Assembly (NCBI GenBank): GCA_001692895.1
Contig: KV748179.1
Coordinates: 5,106,668 to 5,170,667, forward strand
DNA: 64,000 nucleotides
Source of the DNA: Cenococcum geophilum 1.58
Lineage: Eukaryota; Ascomycota; Dothideomycetes; Gloniales; Gloniaceae
Direction: 5' to 3'
Program-made: the position numbers and the translations under genes
The notes under the pieces: generated by a model
What the model was told of the DNA's origin: nothing
What the model saw: the letters and a program-made list of their open reading frames with translations, nothing else
Database searches by the model: none
Shown: positions 11,596-23,588 of the stretch, in pieces
How the letters are laid out: every line of letters starts with the position of its first letter
How positions within the stretch are numbered: position 1 is the first letter of the stretch

Positions 11596-12842
11596 TTATG
11601 CCTCTGCCTTCTTGGGAGTAGCCTTCTTCGGGGTTGCCTTCTTCGTCGGCGTCTTCTTGGTTGCCGCAGCCTTCTTTGCTTGCTTGGGGGCGGGGGCTTT
11701 GGTCTTGGTGACACGACCAGACTTGGTTTTGCCCAGGATGCGTGCAGGCTCATCTGTTACTGCTGGTGCCTATTGAGATGTTAAACACATGGTATAAAGC
11801 GCAGGGCGTAGAGATAACCTACACTAGAAGCGGTCTTTCGTGGTCGACCAGCATTGGCCTTTGGTTTCGTAGCGGCCTTCTTAGGTGCGGCAGCCTTGGT
11901 GGTCTTCTTGGGCGCGGCCGTCTTCTTTGCAGCCTTAGTCGTAGTTGTCTTCTGCAGGAGGAGTGATTAGTTCAATGGTTATTCACAGTAATGCTCATGT
12001 TCAGGACTTACCTTGGTGGTGGGCTTAGCAGCTGGCTTGGCTTCTTTCTTCGCAGGAGCAGCAGGTTTGGCCTCCTTCTTAGCAAGCTTCACTGGACCAG
12101 AAGGACCTAGAGTTGAAAATTAGTAACGCGTTGGGAATGATAAAGCAAGATGCAGAGAAGGGGTTGAATGAGGAACATGACGATGAAGATAATATAGTCT
12201 GACTGTAAAATGGGTAGAGCAGAAAGGCAAACGAAAGGGATAGGCGGTAACGCTGGGGAGAACTGACCCTTCGGTCGGGAAAAATCGCCACTCTTCTCGC
12301 CGGCAGCAATAGCACGGCTCAAGTGGCTACTGAACATGGCATCCGTAGTGGCACCGAGATTGTTGTTGGCCTGAATGTATTTCTTGATGGCTTGACGGCT
12401 AATGGAATGGGACAGGTCAGCAGACAACTCTCTGACATAGGCGAATGACGTGGCGCGGGAAGTAACTCGAGCTCGAGGACGGGAGAACTGACCTGCTACC
12501 ATTGCGTTCCTTGAGCTGGAGGTCGAATACAAAGCGTTAGCATATTGCTCTGGCTATACAATGTGTTGGGAGTTGTGATCGGAAGCGCGAGGAGTCGTCG
12601 CAATCTCGAAGCGGGGGTCACGATGCGCCCGGAAATGTAGACTCACGTTGATAATAGCCTCTTTGACCATATCTATATATATTGATTAGCAATGATCAGC
12701 GATCGCGATGAAGCTATCGCCATGATTGTGCGACAGTGTGGTGAAGTTGTGCATGCGACGGCTTACCTTGGTAGGATGCATGGGCGGGAGCGGCGCCGGA
12801 TACCTTCTTTGGCGCGGCAGTGGTGGACTTCTTAGGAGGCAT
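11596..12842 (-). CDS. hho1: Linker histone H1
   Basis: This binds linker DNA at the nucleosome dyad and compacts chromatin. It has seven exons: 12767-12842, 12647-12672, 12493-12515, 12268-12398, 12012-12106, 11823-11951 and 11596-11769, giving 217 aa. All six introns are GT-AG and the phases agree throughout. The N-terminus is MPPKKSTTAAPKK. The winged-helix H15 domain spans about residues 20-92 and includes SYQDMVKEAIINLKERNGSS, RQAIKKYIQANNNLGA and FSSHLSRAIAAGEKSGDF. The tail is Lys/Ala/Pro-rich with ATPKK and AAPKK repeats, typical of H1. Two exons are tiny (26 and 23 nt), so automatic predictions are likely to miss part of the globular domain. The gene stands alone with no core histone genes beside it. 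Confidence 0.96.
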
Positions 12843-14423
12843 TGTGGATATTTGTGGTAAGGATTGAAAGTGCGAGACTTAAGCTTTCGAACGAGAGACT
12901 TTGCGTCAAAGTTAATGGATGGGTTGTGGTGGTGAGAGCTCGAGAAGTTCGTGGAGGGCGATCAGATGCGCGAGGCGCGGGGACCTTTCCTTTTATACGA
13001 TTTGGCAAAGCGATGGAGTAGCATCAGATCAACAAGCCACGGCACCCGCAGCAAAGAACGCCAAACTCAATGCGGAAGGACCAAGGCACCTTTTGATCCT
13101 GGAGCACTTTTCACGTTTTCTCTCAAGGAAAATAGGCGGACACTTAGGGCGCTAGATCCGCATTGTAGGCGTTGCCCTTCGATTCTGACGTGGTCTCCCT
13201 TCCTTTCGTCAATTTCCATCTCTCAACTTGGTAATTCCTCTTTCTTCCCCTCCCTTTCATTGGCCTCCATCATCATGCCTACTGCTGCCTTAGTCCGACC
13301 ATCTAGAACACAATCTAAATCTCTGTTCATCTGATCTAATGACTCATAACAATTACTGCCTGTTACCGTCATGCTCATTTTTGTGCTGTTCCAGAACTGA
13401 CACGTAGGATGCGGCCTCAACCACGTCCCGTGTTGTTACGATTCTCGCGCCCACTTCGCCTCACTCACCACAGCCACTTTTCCTCAGCCTGATATCTCCC
13501 ATTATTCTTTGGGCCAGCATTTGATTCTACTGTTTAGCGCTTACCTTTTATCCCGTGATCTCCCGCTGTCGGAGAAATACGCGACGTGTGATTTGTCTGT
13601 CAGGTGGTGGTGGATATCCCACGCTTTCCGAATATGATAGGCTAAGCACGTCTCATCGAGTTTGGAGTATGACAAAATTCTGTATCCTGGATGCTTAGAT
13701 ATCTTGTGTCGCTCATAGTGAGTTATTGTGGGAACTTATACTTAGCCTGTTTTATTCTTGCGATGCTTGTCATCTAGCAGTAAGTCGCACAAGGATTCCA
13801 CAATCACATTGGCGTTTCAAACAGCAATCACGCCTCAAGCGCCAGATCAGAACTCACTGCAACTGCGCTCGATTGTTACATATGCTACAGTAAAAAGCGT
13901 AAGCCATGGCCGTGACTAAAGGCCGCGACCTAATCTTGCCCAATACACTGCCACATGTCTCCAAATAACAGTTGTCGAGTATGCAGATGAACGCCGCCCT
14001 AATGCATTTTCCATTCCCGCGAACACACCAAATACCATGGTGGTGCCGATAACCGCACTCTGGGAATTAACTAAAACGGCAATTATATGCACGCTAAAAT
14101 AGACAAGATCTACCTGCCCGTATTCATAGCGCTGTGCTAAAGTTTCCAGGCAGCAACGAAGCAGTTTCGAAGAGCTCACATTGGTGAGCCCGCAAACGGT
14201 CCGATTTGTGAAGCTGAAGGTGTTGCAGCAACAGTGACAGGCGAACTAAAGGTCGCATCATCGAAGACATCGTTCTGTTTGGCCATAGTGCCGTTAAGCA
14301 TAGGACAAAGCCTGAGCGATTGGATGGCGTTAGCTCAGCGTACTAATCCAGGAGAATAGAAAGTAGTTGAGGAAGTAGTAGGAAAAAATAGTCTAGAAAG
14401 TAGAGAAGAGAAATATTGAAAGG
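12843..14423. other. Intergenic: H1 upstream region and TAF1 3' side
   Basis: About 1.6 kb without a supported gene. The left part is the H1 promoter. On the minus strand an ATG at 14286 opens a 36-codon frame ending at a strong donor-like GTGAGC, and a second open stretch (13916-14030) follows a CCCAG. A two-exon micro-gene is conceivable but unrecognised and not called. The rest shows no motif I can support. Confidence 0.45.
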
Positions 14424-17400
14424 TTAGAAAGAGAAGGAAAAAGGAGTGTAGCACTTTTTGTTGGTTTTGATGTGTCCGACCTGGCCGCAATTGGCACACT
14501 TCCGCTGAGTTCCAGCAACTTTCGAGGGCCCAGCTGTTGGTGAGCTGGGGGTTGCGGGAGTCGATCCCGAGACAACATGTAAGCCTTTTGCTTTTTCGCG
14601 GACTTCGCGGCGCTCGGCATTGCGCTGGAGTCGGGCCAGCTCCTCCTCGAGTCTACAATCACAATCAGTAGAGGACTTATTACCTAGGCTGGTCGGGACA
14701 TACCGCTTCCGTTGTCGAGCATCGTACTCCGCGTCTCCAGTCGGTTTCAAGTCCGCAAGCCTATTACAGTTAGTAATACAGTAAAAAATTCAAAGCGGTC
14801 AGGCTTCTACTCACGTCATTTGACTGAGCTCTGCGGCTCGTCGGCGTCTAACATATTCGCGAATAACTTTGGGATCGCGCACGATGATAGGCTCTTCCTC
14901 GAGATTACCGTATTTATTCCGGACCTTGCGCGAAATCTTCAGCACTTTGCCCTTCTGGCTCGTGTTGCTGAATCGACTAAATTGACTAGTTGTTTCATCG
15001 TCATGATGAAATGCTGGGGTACCAAATTCAGACCTGGGCGTCTTTCCACGACCTGCGGCCTGCTCCGCATCTACATGGTCGACGTCCATCTCTGTGTCAG
15101 AATGCTCCATAATTGACGAAAGGCTTTGTGACTGAGCGGCCCATATACGTTTGATGGCTTCTTCATATAGTCTCTGCTGGCGTGCAACATTGTAGCTATG
15201 CCCACCAAGCTCCTTGACTCTCTTCGCATCTAGTTTGTCCCCAATACTCTCACCGAGATCTTTAAATCCGCCTTTCATGGAAGTTTTGATGAAGCTGAAT
15301 GCTTCGCCACGCCCAGTAGGGTCGCCTTCACCGTGAAGCTCCAGCATTGCTTTTCCTTGACAAGCATTGAGGAAGTTCTTAGTAGTCTGCCATGGAGCTA
15401 GCTTCTCATCAAGGGTCTGCCCATCGTTCTCTTCATCATCCTCGTCAACATCGGCTTTGTTGTAACCTGCGTCCTGCAGGTGACGATTGCCGACTTGCAT
15501 TGAGTCGATTAGGCAGATGTCTTCGGGCTTAATCCACGATCGCATGGTGTCTTCATCTGGAATTATTTCACCATCTTTTGGTTTCCAGGAGCTAGTGTCC
15601 TTATCGTACTGCATGATTTCCCTCATTCTGGAACGATTCTGAGCTACATCCGTTCCAGGGAGATGGTTGCGGATCATTTCGTTGCTTAGAATAGGTCCCC
15701 TGACTTTTGCTTCCAAGTTCTTTCGGTACATACGGAAGGATAACATCTTCAAGCGTTTCTTCCCTGCTTCTGTGACCTTCCGAGAATGAACTCCTGGAAC
15801 TTCTACTGAAGGGAATTCTTGTCCAACGATCATCAAATTCTCAATATTTCTCAGATGCCATTTAGACCCGTCGACGCCAGTGGTGCTCTTAACCATAAGA
15901 AAATCAGTAGACTTCGGATCATGCTTGAAAACTGGCGTTCGGAACATAGCATTATGCAAAGCCGGAACTGTCTGGCCCGGTTCTACATCTCCAAATATTG
16001 AAAATGGACTCTTATCCTGAGGCAGAAGAACTGCTGTCTCGCCGAGGTCAAATTTAGGGCGCGAGTTGTCCTCGTTATCTTTCCGACGGTAATAATTAAC
16101 TAATTTATTACCCATTGCAAAATTCGACATAATCGTGGGATACTCTTCAGAATATTCGAATAGTAGCATATTTGAATTGTCTGCTAATGTGAGGTCCTCT
16201 GCTTTCACAAATGCTTCCTGCGGTTTTAGGTTTTTGACGCGCTTCCTCTTTACTGTCTTGTTTGGCAAGATAGATACTCTTTCACCTGTCTTGCAGTGGA
16301 AAGTCGGCCGATGGAAAGAACGAGCCTCTCTGTCACTAAGCTTGACTTGGTAGAATGGGTATTGAAGTTTCAGAGCGGGCATGCCATGCTCCACGGCCAT
16401 ATGTCCAAGCGTGCTGCGGACTTTGTGTTGATGATTTTCTTTGAGAGCATCATAGGCTTCGTCGTTGGAAATATTGTACCGTTGGAATATGGACTTGCTG
16501 AGGCTGCCTTTAACATCTCGTCTGAAATCTGCTCCGACCTTGCGGGGTTTGTTCTGCTCCGCGTTGGGTTGTTGGATGTCAATCAATAATTGAGGATCAT
16601 TTAAATCGAGGATAATCTTCCTTGCCAACCTTGCGGTAGTGAGTTCGGGGTCATCGAAAGAAGGAAATGAATTATTGTAGATCGGGATAGGCAAAGGAGC
16701 TGCTTTATTCCCAGCTTTCCGTTTCTGCGCCAAATTATTAGCGTCACACGCGATGTCTATTATATTGAGCATTACCTTAGTAGGCGGTGTGTGATCGAGA
16801 GTCCAGTCATCATCGTCTTCAAAACCATCAACTAGAGCAGGCTCCGCTTCTTCATCAACAGATATTGTGTCAGGACTAGGAACTTCCCAATCCTCGCAGA
16901 TAACATTTAGGTCCTGCCAGGTAACACCACCAACCATTTCTTCGTCATCGTTACCAAAAGCATCCAGCTCCATTTCATCACTACTGTTGTTCTCATGCCG
17001 TGCGCCATCAGTAATGATAACAACTCCATTCTGATCCGCGTCGACTTGACGGGCGGACTTGTTGGCTAAAACAGCATTAGGGAGCTTGAAGCTCCGTTCC
17101 TGATCTTGCAGAATGTCAAGATTGACCTTTGTGGGTTGTATAGGTTTTGGCGGTTTGATAGGTGTCTTTGCAATATAGAATGCTCGCTTCGCAGGCAGCA
17201 GCTGTGAGAAACGAGGCGGCTTATCTTGTTCGAACCGAGGCCATATCTGCTCAAAGATTTCGGGGGCAGAATTAGGGGGAGGAAGCAAGTCCGCAGCACC
17301 TGCACCTCTCCGTTGTCGTTCCTCTCGTTCCTTCTGAGCCTGTGCAAATAGCTCCCGCTGTTCTCGGTATTCATCATCTTCATCTTCCTCCACCGTTGCC

Positions 17401-17888
17401 CCGTAGTTGACATCGCGAAAGGTGAGTTGATGGCCAGCTTCGGGCTCAGTCCCGCTTATTGATGCCCGAGGTTCTGATGACTTCGTGGGGCCGGGAAGAC
17501 TTATACCGCTTGAAATTGTACTCGGAGGAAGGACGTATTTCTGTTGCGAAGCTTCCTCAGTTGGGGATGAAGGAAGGTCTCCGAATAGGTCGTCAAAACC
17601 GTCATCATCGGCATCACCACCTGGTATATCTGAGAAGGTTCCTCCGCTCATATCCCTATCTTCGTCATCCCCTCTGCCGTTGGTACCGAACCCGTTGACA
17701 TCATCTTCGTCCTCAGCAAGATCATCATCGCCAATATCCTCGAAGTCCACAGCATCATTTGCCTTTTCCCCCACATCAAGATCGCGGTCCAAGAAATCGA
17801 AATTCTGTGTTGGGTCGTTGAAGAGCTTGTTGATGAGCGCGTCGTCATGCTCATCCTGTATTTCGGTGTCTCCCACCGCGTGAGGCAT
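14424..17888 (-). CDS. taf1: Transcription initiation factor TFIID subunit 1 (TAF1)
   Basis: This is the scaffold of TFIID, contacting TBP, other TAFs and core promoter DNA in the nucleus. Exons are 14815-17888, 14704-14760 and 14424-14652, giving 1119 aa, close to yeast Taf1 (1066 aa). The first ATG (MPHAVGDTEIQDEHDD) is at 17888; the open frame extends 5 codons further only from a GTG. The N-terminus is very acidic (LINKLFNDP, then DFEDIGDDDLAEDEDD), as in TBP-binding TAND regions. The central DUF3591 domain (about 450-900) includes FQRYNISNDEAYDALKENH, GHMAVEHGMPALKLQYPF and PTIMSNFAMGNKLVNYYR. The C-terminus has a zinc knuckle, CANCGQVGHIKTNKKC (Cx2Cx4Hx6C). There are no bromodomains, as usual for fungal TAF1. 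Intron 2 (14653-14703) is 51 nt and has no stop. Confidence 0.96.
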
Positions 17889-18379
17889 CTTGAGTTTAGA
17901 CACTGCTGAACCAGGAAGTAGAAAGCTAGATGCGAGAGAATGTAGTATATGCGCAGCTATATCTGCCAGCTAGTGCTTCATAAGGTAGAAGTGAAGGCCT
18001 GCGGTGAAGCGGGAGAGCGGCGGAGGTGAGTTACCAACTGCATCGAGGTTCGAGAGGCCAGTGGCACGTTAGAGAATGTGGTTGGGCTTCCAGGATGGTC
18101 TGCGGGTGTCGGTAATATGCGTAGAGCATATGCGACGGAAGCGCCGGTTGTCAACGTCGAGAATGTGCTCGCCGGCACGTCTAATGGAGAGGAGTAGGTC
18201 GGCTTTGAGCATTAGGGAAGTCGCCTCCGCAGTCCAAGTGGGCCGTGCGTATGCGATGCGATCACGTGCACAATATAAAATGTATTCATAAAATAAGACC
18301 CTTCGTTTGGGGGCGCACGGACGGACCGTTGTGCTCCAAAAAATCTTCCACGAAGAGTCTAAGAGCTTATAGTTCATAC
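17889..18379. other. Intergenic: TAF1 promoter side
   Basis: Upstream region of the leftward TAF1 gene. The open frames on both strands (up to 102 codons on the minus strand) match nothing I recognise. Composition is normal up to about 18380. Confidence 0.5.
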
Positions 18380-18760
18380 TTTAACGTACTTCTCTAGGTC
18401 TAACTAATTACTTATAAAACACTACAAGGTGAAGGCTCTTTATCTTCTCTATCGCCTCTATATTATGGCGATATTATAGCTCTATTATATAAAAAGTTAG
18501 ATATAGATAGTTAAGATATAGCTCGTAGAAAAGGACAAAAATTAATTCTTAAAAAACTTACTTCTTACTAAAGCGACGCCTATTAAGCTCCTAGATGCTC
18601 CGTAAAAGAATTATAAAATATAGGGAGCAGATATAAGCGTATCCTGCCCCGTGACTAAGCACGTGCTGATCTAACCGAGTTCGGTTAAAACTCTACTACA
18701 AAGCGTCTGATTTAAGATAAAAAAAATTAACGCATTCAAGGCATGACTGAGTAATTAATA
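18380..18760. mobile_element. Small AT-rich RIP-like patch, probable transposon remnant
   Basis: About 380 bp of TpA-rich DNA with runs such as TATATTATGGCGATATTATA and TTAAGATATAGCTC, like the flanking repeat blocks but isolated inside the gene island. No terminal repeats or coding relic can be made out. It separates TAF1 from TGS1. I read it as a remnant of a RIP-targeted repeat; this is inference from composition only. Confidence 0.4.
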
Positions 18761-19099
18761 GCCAGGATGCAAGGGTTTCCAGCCTCACGACGTGAAATAT
18801 TACGCAACAATACTAGGGCAAAACTTTCTATGGTCTTTCAATTCCTTGCATTATTTCAGACGTTAAAATCTCCTAAGACATCAAATTTGAGACGCTTGCT
18901 CGCACCTCACTTCTTGCATACAGACTATCACCACAGTAAAACAGGCGTGTCTGGTAAATAAGTGCTTCTTAGGAAGTCGCGGTTCCTCCTTTAAAAATGC
19001 GCCCGCACGCCCTGTAACATGTCCGAGATACATCGCGAGGGTCAGACATGCTCATCTACCTAGCGATTAGTAGTAATTTATTGTGACATTCCACAGACG
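18761..19099. other. Intergenic: TGS1 3' side
   Basis: Nothing beyond the expected 3' untranslated region of TGS1 is visible. Confidence 0.45.
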
Positions 19100-20031
19100 T
19101 CATGAGTTAAATTTAAAGTCCCCGAGATAAACGCACAATGCCTATGCCTTAAAATCAGTATCCAACGCACAAGGAATAACAAATATATCGTCTCGCATAC
19201 CTTACTAGCGCCCTTCAAGCAATAATGTGTAACTTCAAGTTTCCTATCCTCTGGGGCATACTTGGCTAGTTGGTTGAGGTCTGACGTTCTTGGAAGATAC
19301 AGTATGATATCTTTGGTGACCTTTGCAAAAGGCGTATAGATAGCCTCAAGGCTGTACGGCTGCATAGTAGATAGATTGAAGACAACGTCTGACGTGTATC
19401 CCGGCCCTTATAGTATTGTCAGCAATATCGCAATAATGGAGGCTCAAGACCAAGGACCCACCGCCCCATGGCGGGCTAGCAAAAATGACAGCACTTTTAC
19501 CCATCGCAGAGAATCGCTTCTTAATAACATCAAAGCAATCCCCTTGAATCCACCAGATCTTGTTAGCTAGTCCATAAACGTCAGCATTATGCTTCGCGCA
19601 TTTGAGCACTTTAGGATCTTTCTCGATGGCAAAGACACGCTCCCATCTGCCAGACAGAGCAAAAGCAATGGCATTGCCACCAGCGCCCGCAAAAGCATCA
19701 ATGATCATCGTCTTCTCTTTCGGCGCCCCTTCCGCCACGTGCGTTGCTATCATGCTACAACAAGTCAACAGAGTCTGTATTTGCTGCTACTCTATTTGCT
19801 TACTTAGCTACGGGTTCGGGGGTAATGCCAAACCAGGCATCGTCGGTCATCCAGATACCTTCGTCATATTTTGAGTATATCATGTGCCGCTGGTGCCAAT
19901 ATCTAAGATTCAATAAGCTTTCCTTCGAAGTATTTGCAATGGAAGACTGACTTCTGAATTTCCACAGGGACTTGATTGACGGACTCATAATGAAATATGC
20001 CGTCGACTTCTGGTGGGGCTGAGGTCGCCAT
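19100..20031 (-). CDS. tgs1: Trimethylguanosine synthase (Tgs1-type cap hypermethylase)
   Basis: This methylates the N2 of the m7G cap of snRNAs and snoRNAs, using SAM, in nucleus or nucleolus. Five exons, 19952-20031, 19804-19902, 19462-19754, 19201-19406 and 19100-19141, give 239 aa, the short catalytic form found in fungi. Intron 1 restores QKYWHQRHMIYSKYDEGIW, intron 2 joins PEPVA to NMIATHVAEG, and intron 3 restores the active-site motif. The SAM-binding motif I is IIDAFAGAGGN (about 77-87). The catalytic and guanine-stacking loop is SPPWGGPGY (153-161), which becomes readable only after the 50-nt intron is removed. It ends KALCVYLGDFKFNS. It is divergent from GRASP, with 355 bp between the start codons. 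Confidence 0.96.
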
Positions 20032-20386
20032 GCTGTGCAGTTACAGGGAGCCTTTTAAGAATGGTCTATACAGACCCTTGCAGCTAAGTAGAATGCGTCT
20101 ATGCTTGTACTGCATTAAGGAGTGGAAGTGGAAATCGTAGGGCTGGCGAAGCGAGAGCTGGTCCTACTTATTCTGTAAGCAGCTAGCTTGTCTGGGAAGC
20201 ATTCTTGCCAGCTTCACTAGGCATTTATATTTTTGGGAGGTTTGATAGAGCCACCTGTCTAACACTTCGAAACTAATTTAGACTGTTCAATTTTTAAGAA
20301 GAGAATTTCCCACACAATCCCGAAATATAGATACTCCAGCAGAAGAATTAGCGCAGTAAAATAACCAGGTCGGAGTTCCCAAAGCT
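20032..20386. promoter_or_regulatory. Shared divergent promoter region of TGS1 and GRASP
   Basis: The 355 bp between the two start codons must serve both divergent genes. I can see no clear TATA box or named operator, and no open frame of note. Confidence 0.6.
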
Positions 20387-21813
20387 ATGGCCACACCGCA
20401 TCGGATTCCAACACCTGGCCCTGAGCAATCATCATCCTCCTCAACACTACTTCTAGACAGCATGTTCGGAGCACTCAATCGATTCATCGCGCATCTCGAC
20501 GCTGACCCAAATGAGCAGAGGTCAGGCACATATGGGGCTTTCGGGTTTCAAGTACTACGAAACGCGAACCCAGAAATCCCCTTGGAGCCGTGGTTCGATT
20601 TCATTATCGGCATCAACGGACGAACAATAGTGAGAGACCTCCATACTCTCTGCGCAATCTAAATGAATGACTAAGTGTAACTCTCCAGGACAATCCAGAC
20701 CCCAGCCTTTTTGCCATGGAAGTCCGCAATTGTGCCGGCTCGACCATCAGCTTAGGAATCTTCAGCGCGAAGGCATCGTCCAGCCACCTGTCTGAATTGC
20801 CGCCTATGCTAACTCTCAGTCTAGGGGCAGAAAATTCGTGAAATTTATGTACTCGTGCCGGCAGAGAAGCCGTCACTTGGAATGGCTTTGCAATGGACAC
20901 CTCTTTCTGCAGCTGAGGACGTATGGCACATTCTAGATGTCATACCAAACTCTCCTGCGGATGTAGCCGGTCTCCTACCTCATGGTGACTATGTAATCGG
21001 TAGCCCTGAGGGTCTTGTACGAGGAGAGTCAGGTTTGGGGGAGTTGGTTGAAGATGTAAGTATTCATAATATAATTCCTTTCCCTCCTATTCTCATTACA
21101 AAAAGTATTCATCTCTTTCATTAAACATATTCCTTTCATTAAAATCCTTCATCTTTCATGGCCTGGACAAATCATGTGCAAGAAGGCAACGTATCCTTTC
21201 GACAGGATCAAACCCAGAACGCCCTCACTCACAAAAAAAGCAGTACATGCAGCGTCCCCTTCGGCTCTTCGTTTACAACCATGAATACAACGTCACACGT
21301 CCTGTCACTATCACGCCGTCACGGAACTGGGGTGGCGAAGGTGCATTAGGCTGTGTGCTGGGCTTCGGCGCGTTGCACCGCATCCCCGCGCCGCTCGAAG
21401 AACCGCCGCACGGTCCGGGCGAAACACTCTTCGAGTCGGCTCTTGACGAGAAACGGCTCTTGTCGTCGTCCAGCACGCCGGTCTCTTCGATCCAGCCCAC
21501 CTCAGCGCCAGAGTTTCTTGTCCCAGCCAATATGCCGTTCCAGTCCAAGTCACCACCACCGCCAACAGGTGGTGCCGGGAAAGCGAAGAAAGCCCGCGCG
21601 CACCACGTGTATGCGGCGCCGACGGCTGAACTGGACGACTACTTCAAGGAGGGCGAGCAGAAGAGTCGCGAGCAGGACCATGCGCCGTCGACGGAGTCGG
21701 GGTCTGTACCTCCTCCGCCGAAGATAGGGGGACCGCCACGAGCAGGTGGACCACCGAAGACTGGAACGCCGGTGCAGAAAGATGAAACGGTGGTGGAAGG
21801 TGATGGGGAGTAG
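20387..21813 (+). CDS. grh1: Golgi reassembly-stacking protein (GRASP65/Grh1 family)
   Basis: This peripheral Golgi/ER-exit-site protein is involved in membrane tethering and unconventional secretion. Exons are 20387-20629, 20689-20772, 20825-21055 and 21244-21813, giving 375 aa (yeast Grh1 is 372). There are two PDZ-like GRASP repeats. The first has [20 protein letters not shown] and IIGINGRTI, running into [13 protein letters not shown]. The second has [43 protein letters not shown], then [20 protein letters not shown]. The C-terminal 120 residues are Pro/Ser-rich and disordered, ending in [18 protein letters not shown]. No glycine follows Met1, so mammalian-style myristoylation is not expected. 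The second intron (20773-20824) must begin with GC, not GT, to keep the frame (FSAK joined to GQKIREIYV). The third intron is long for this gene (188 nt). Confidence 0.95.
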
Positions 21814-21895
21814 GTAGAGTAGGTAATAGGGTATAATGAAGGGTTAGCCGCGCCCGAGATATCCTCCCATTAATTCGTGATTAGGTGGAGAAGTA

Positions 21896-22323
21896 TTATA
21901 ACTCCTATGTTATATCAGTATTCCGTCACTCGCCTTGCTGTTTATAATGTCCAAGCACTTACCTCAGATGTACTCTCCCCAGCACCCCCTTCGTTTAGCT
22001 CCTCCCTAAATCGACTTCTTCTACCATCTCCCTTCTCTTCAGCTAAAGTAAAATGATATTAGCAATCATCCCACAAAGCTGCAATATCCCAAAAATATCT
22101 TACCTAAAGCTAGAATAACCTGTGCGGGCAGCACGACGCCGTCATCTGAAACGACAGAATCAATCCTCCTATGAGCCGCCTTCCTCCTTCTCACCTCTCC
22201 ACCCTCCCACTTTGGCTCCTCCTCTCTCTTCAATAGCGTCTGCTCATCTTGCCTATTCTTCTCCTCCAGCCGGCGCGTCGAAGAGATTTTGGAGAGAAAC
22301 CAGCACATATTGTATATCGTCAT
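21896..22323 (-). CDS. Small hypothetical protein, three exons
   Basis: Not recognised. On the minus strand an ATG at 22323 opens MTIYNMCWFLSKISSTRRLE, followed by a charged helix-like stretch (EEKNRQDEQTLLKREEEPKW) and VVSDDGVVLPAQVILALAEE. Exons are 22104-22323, 21963-22042 and 21896-21904, giving 102 aa ending ESTSEEL. Support comes from good GTAAGA and GTAAGT donors, TTTAG and CATAG acceptors, a CTGAT-like branch site, and compatible phases. The gene converges on GRASP and ends 82 bp from it. Upstream another frame encodes a hydrophobic helix (ETIYFIALFCLLAYYF), so the true start or first exon could differ. Function is unknown. Confidence 0.4.
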
Positions 22324-23588
22324 GGTGGAAGTAGTACGCAAGCAGGCAAAAGAGTGCAATAAAATAAATGGTCTCGTCAATGCCAATCAGACGTAACCAC
22401 GTGAAGGAGGCAAAATCCGTGTGAACGATCGAATGAAAATTTTGTGATATAAAATAGAGATAGAGAACGCACGATACGTTAACCCAAGGCCAAATCCCCG
22501 GCCAGCAGGCTACCTATAAACCCATCCTTCCGCACCCTGACTCGCCCTGCATGCACCCTCCCCCATCCCCAAACCAGCATGCACTAGCACCGTTCCGCGC
22601 CCCCTACCCCTGCAGACAAACGCGCCCAGTCTTCCCCAAATCCAAACCGCCCGGGTTTCATGCTCCCCCACGGGCAATCCGACGGCAGCACCCGGGGCAA
22701 CTGCGCAGCAAGCCGTGACGCCCGAACAAGCCATGGCAGGCGGTGTGATGCAGGGTTCAGGCCGATCCGAGCTGTGCGGTGGGGAGAGCACGGTTTATTG
22801 GCAGTTACCGCTTTCGGGCACGCGAGCTGTGCGCTTCGGAGCTCACGATCTGACTCGTCTGCTGTGTCACGAGCTCCAAGTCTACATTTACGACCTCAAC
22901 CCAGCTGAGAGCTGCAGTCACAGCGTGGGCGCTACTAGACGGGCTCGTGATTTGCAAAAGATCTTCTGTCGCGTGCTGCGCCGGGTTCTGGCCGTTGTTA
23001 AGGTTTCCAGAAGTAAGAATTGGAGCTAGAGGGGAGGTGTCTCGGATGCACGCAAAAGTTAAGGGCACGAGCGGGCATGCAACCACTTTATGAGTCGATA
23101 GTCACGTTGCCATTTCATTCATTCATTCATTAGGTTTCACCAACACCATACGCAAGTGGCGATCATTTTCAAGTTTCCCATTATGCCAACCTCAGGAGTC
23201 GGAGCAGATAACGTCGCGAACGATGCAGATGCAATTGTCGTCACATGGAACAATTATCTCTTTCTCTCCTTCCTCTATTCCCCTAGTGAGTAGGTATCCC
23301 ACCCTCCGAATGTCTTACATCCAAATTGGCCCTATTTACCAAATCTAATCCGGAATCCTAGCGTTTTTTTAGCCATTCCCGGGCTCCACGTTTCCCCCCC
23401 AAAGCATAAATTCTTCGATGCTCTATGCAGAAAAGACACTAGCTAAATGTCGCCAACACGCCCAGATGTCCTAGAATCTAAGGTATTTCCAATCGGAACA
23501 CCAACTCCAAAACGCCAACAAATGAGTGAGATAAAACTGCAGATCAACAGACTTAAGGCAAATTGCGTTTATAACTTTTGTTTTATAC
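22324..23588. other. Intergenic, no supportable gene
   Basis: A GC-richer patch (about 22500-22950) keeps several overlapping frames open on both strands, but none looks like a protein family or has a convincing splice structure. A (CATT)n-like run lies at about 23115-23132. The right part should include the 3' untranslated region of the next gene. Confidence 0.45.

Noticed and set aside
13916-14286. Possible two-exon micro-gene (MAKQNDVFDDATFSSP start) between H1 and TAF1
   Set aside because: No recognised family, and the only in-frame join needs a weak acceptor; left as intergenic.
18069-18377. 102-codon minus-strand frame upstream of TAF1
   Set aside because: No domain or splice partner; most likely TAF1 leader or promoter.
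22510-23029. Overlapping frames of about 90-104 codons in a GC-rich patch
   Set aside because: Open on both strands because of composition; no motif or splice support.
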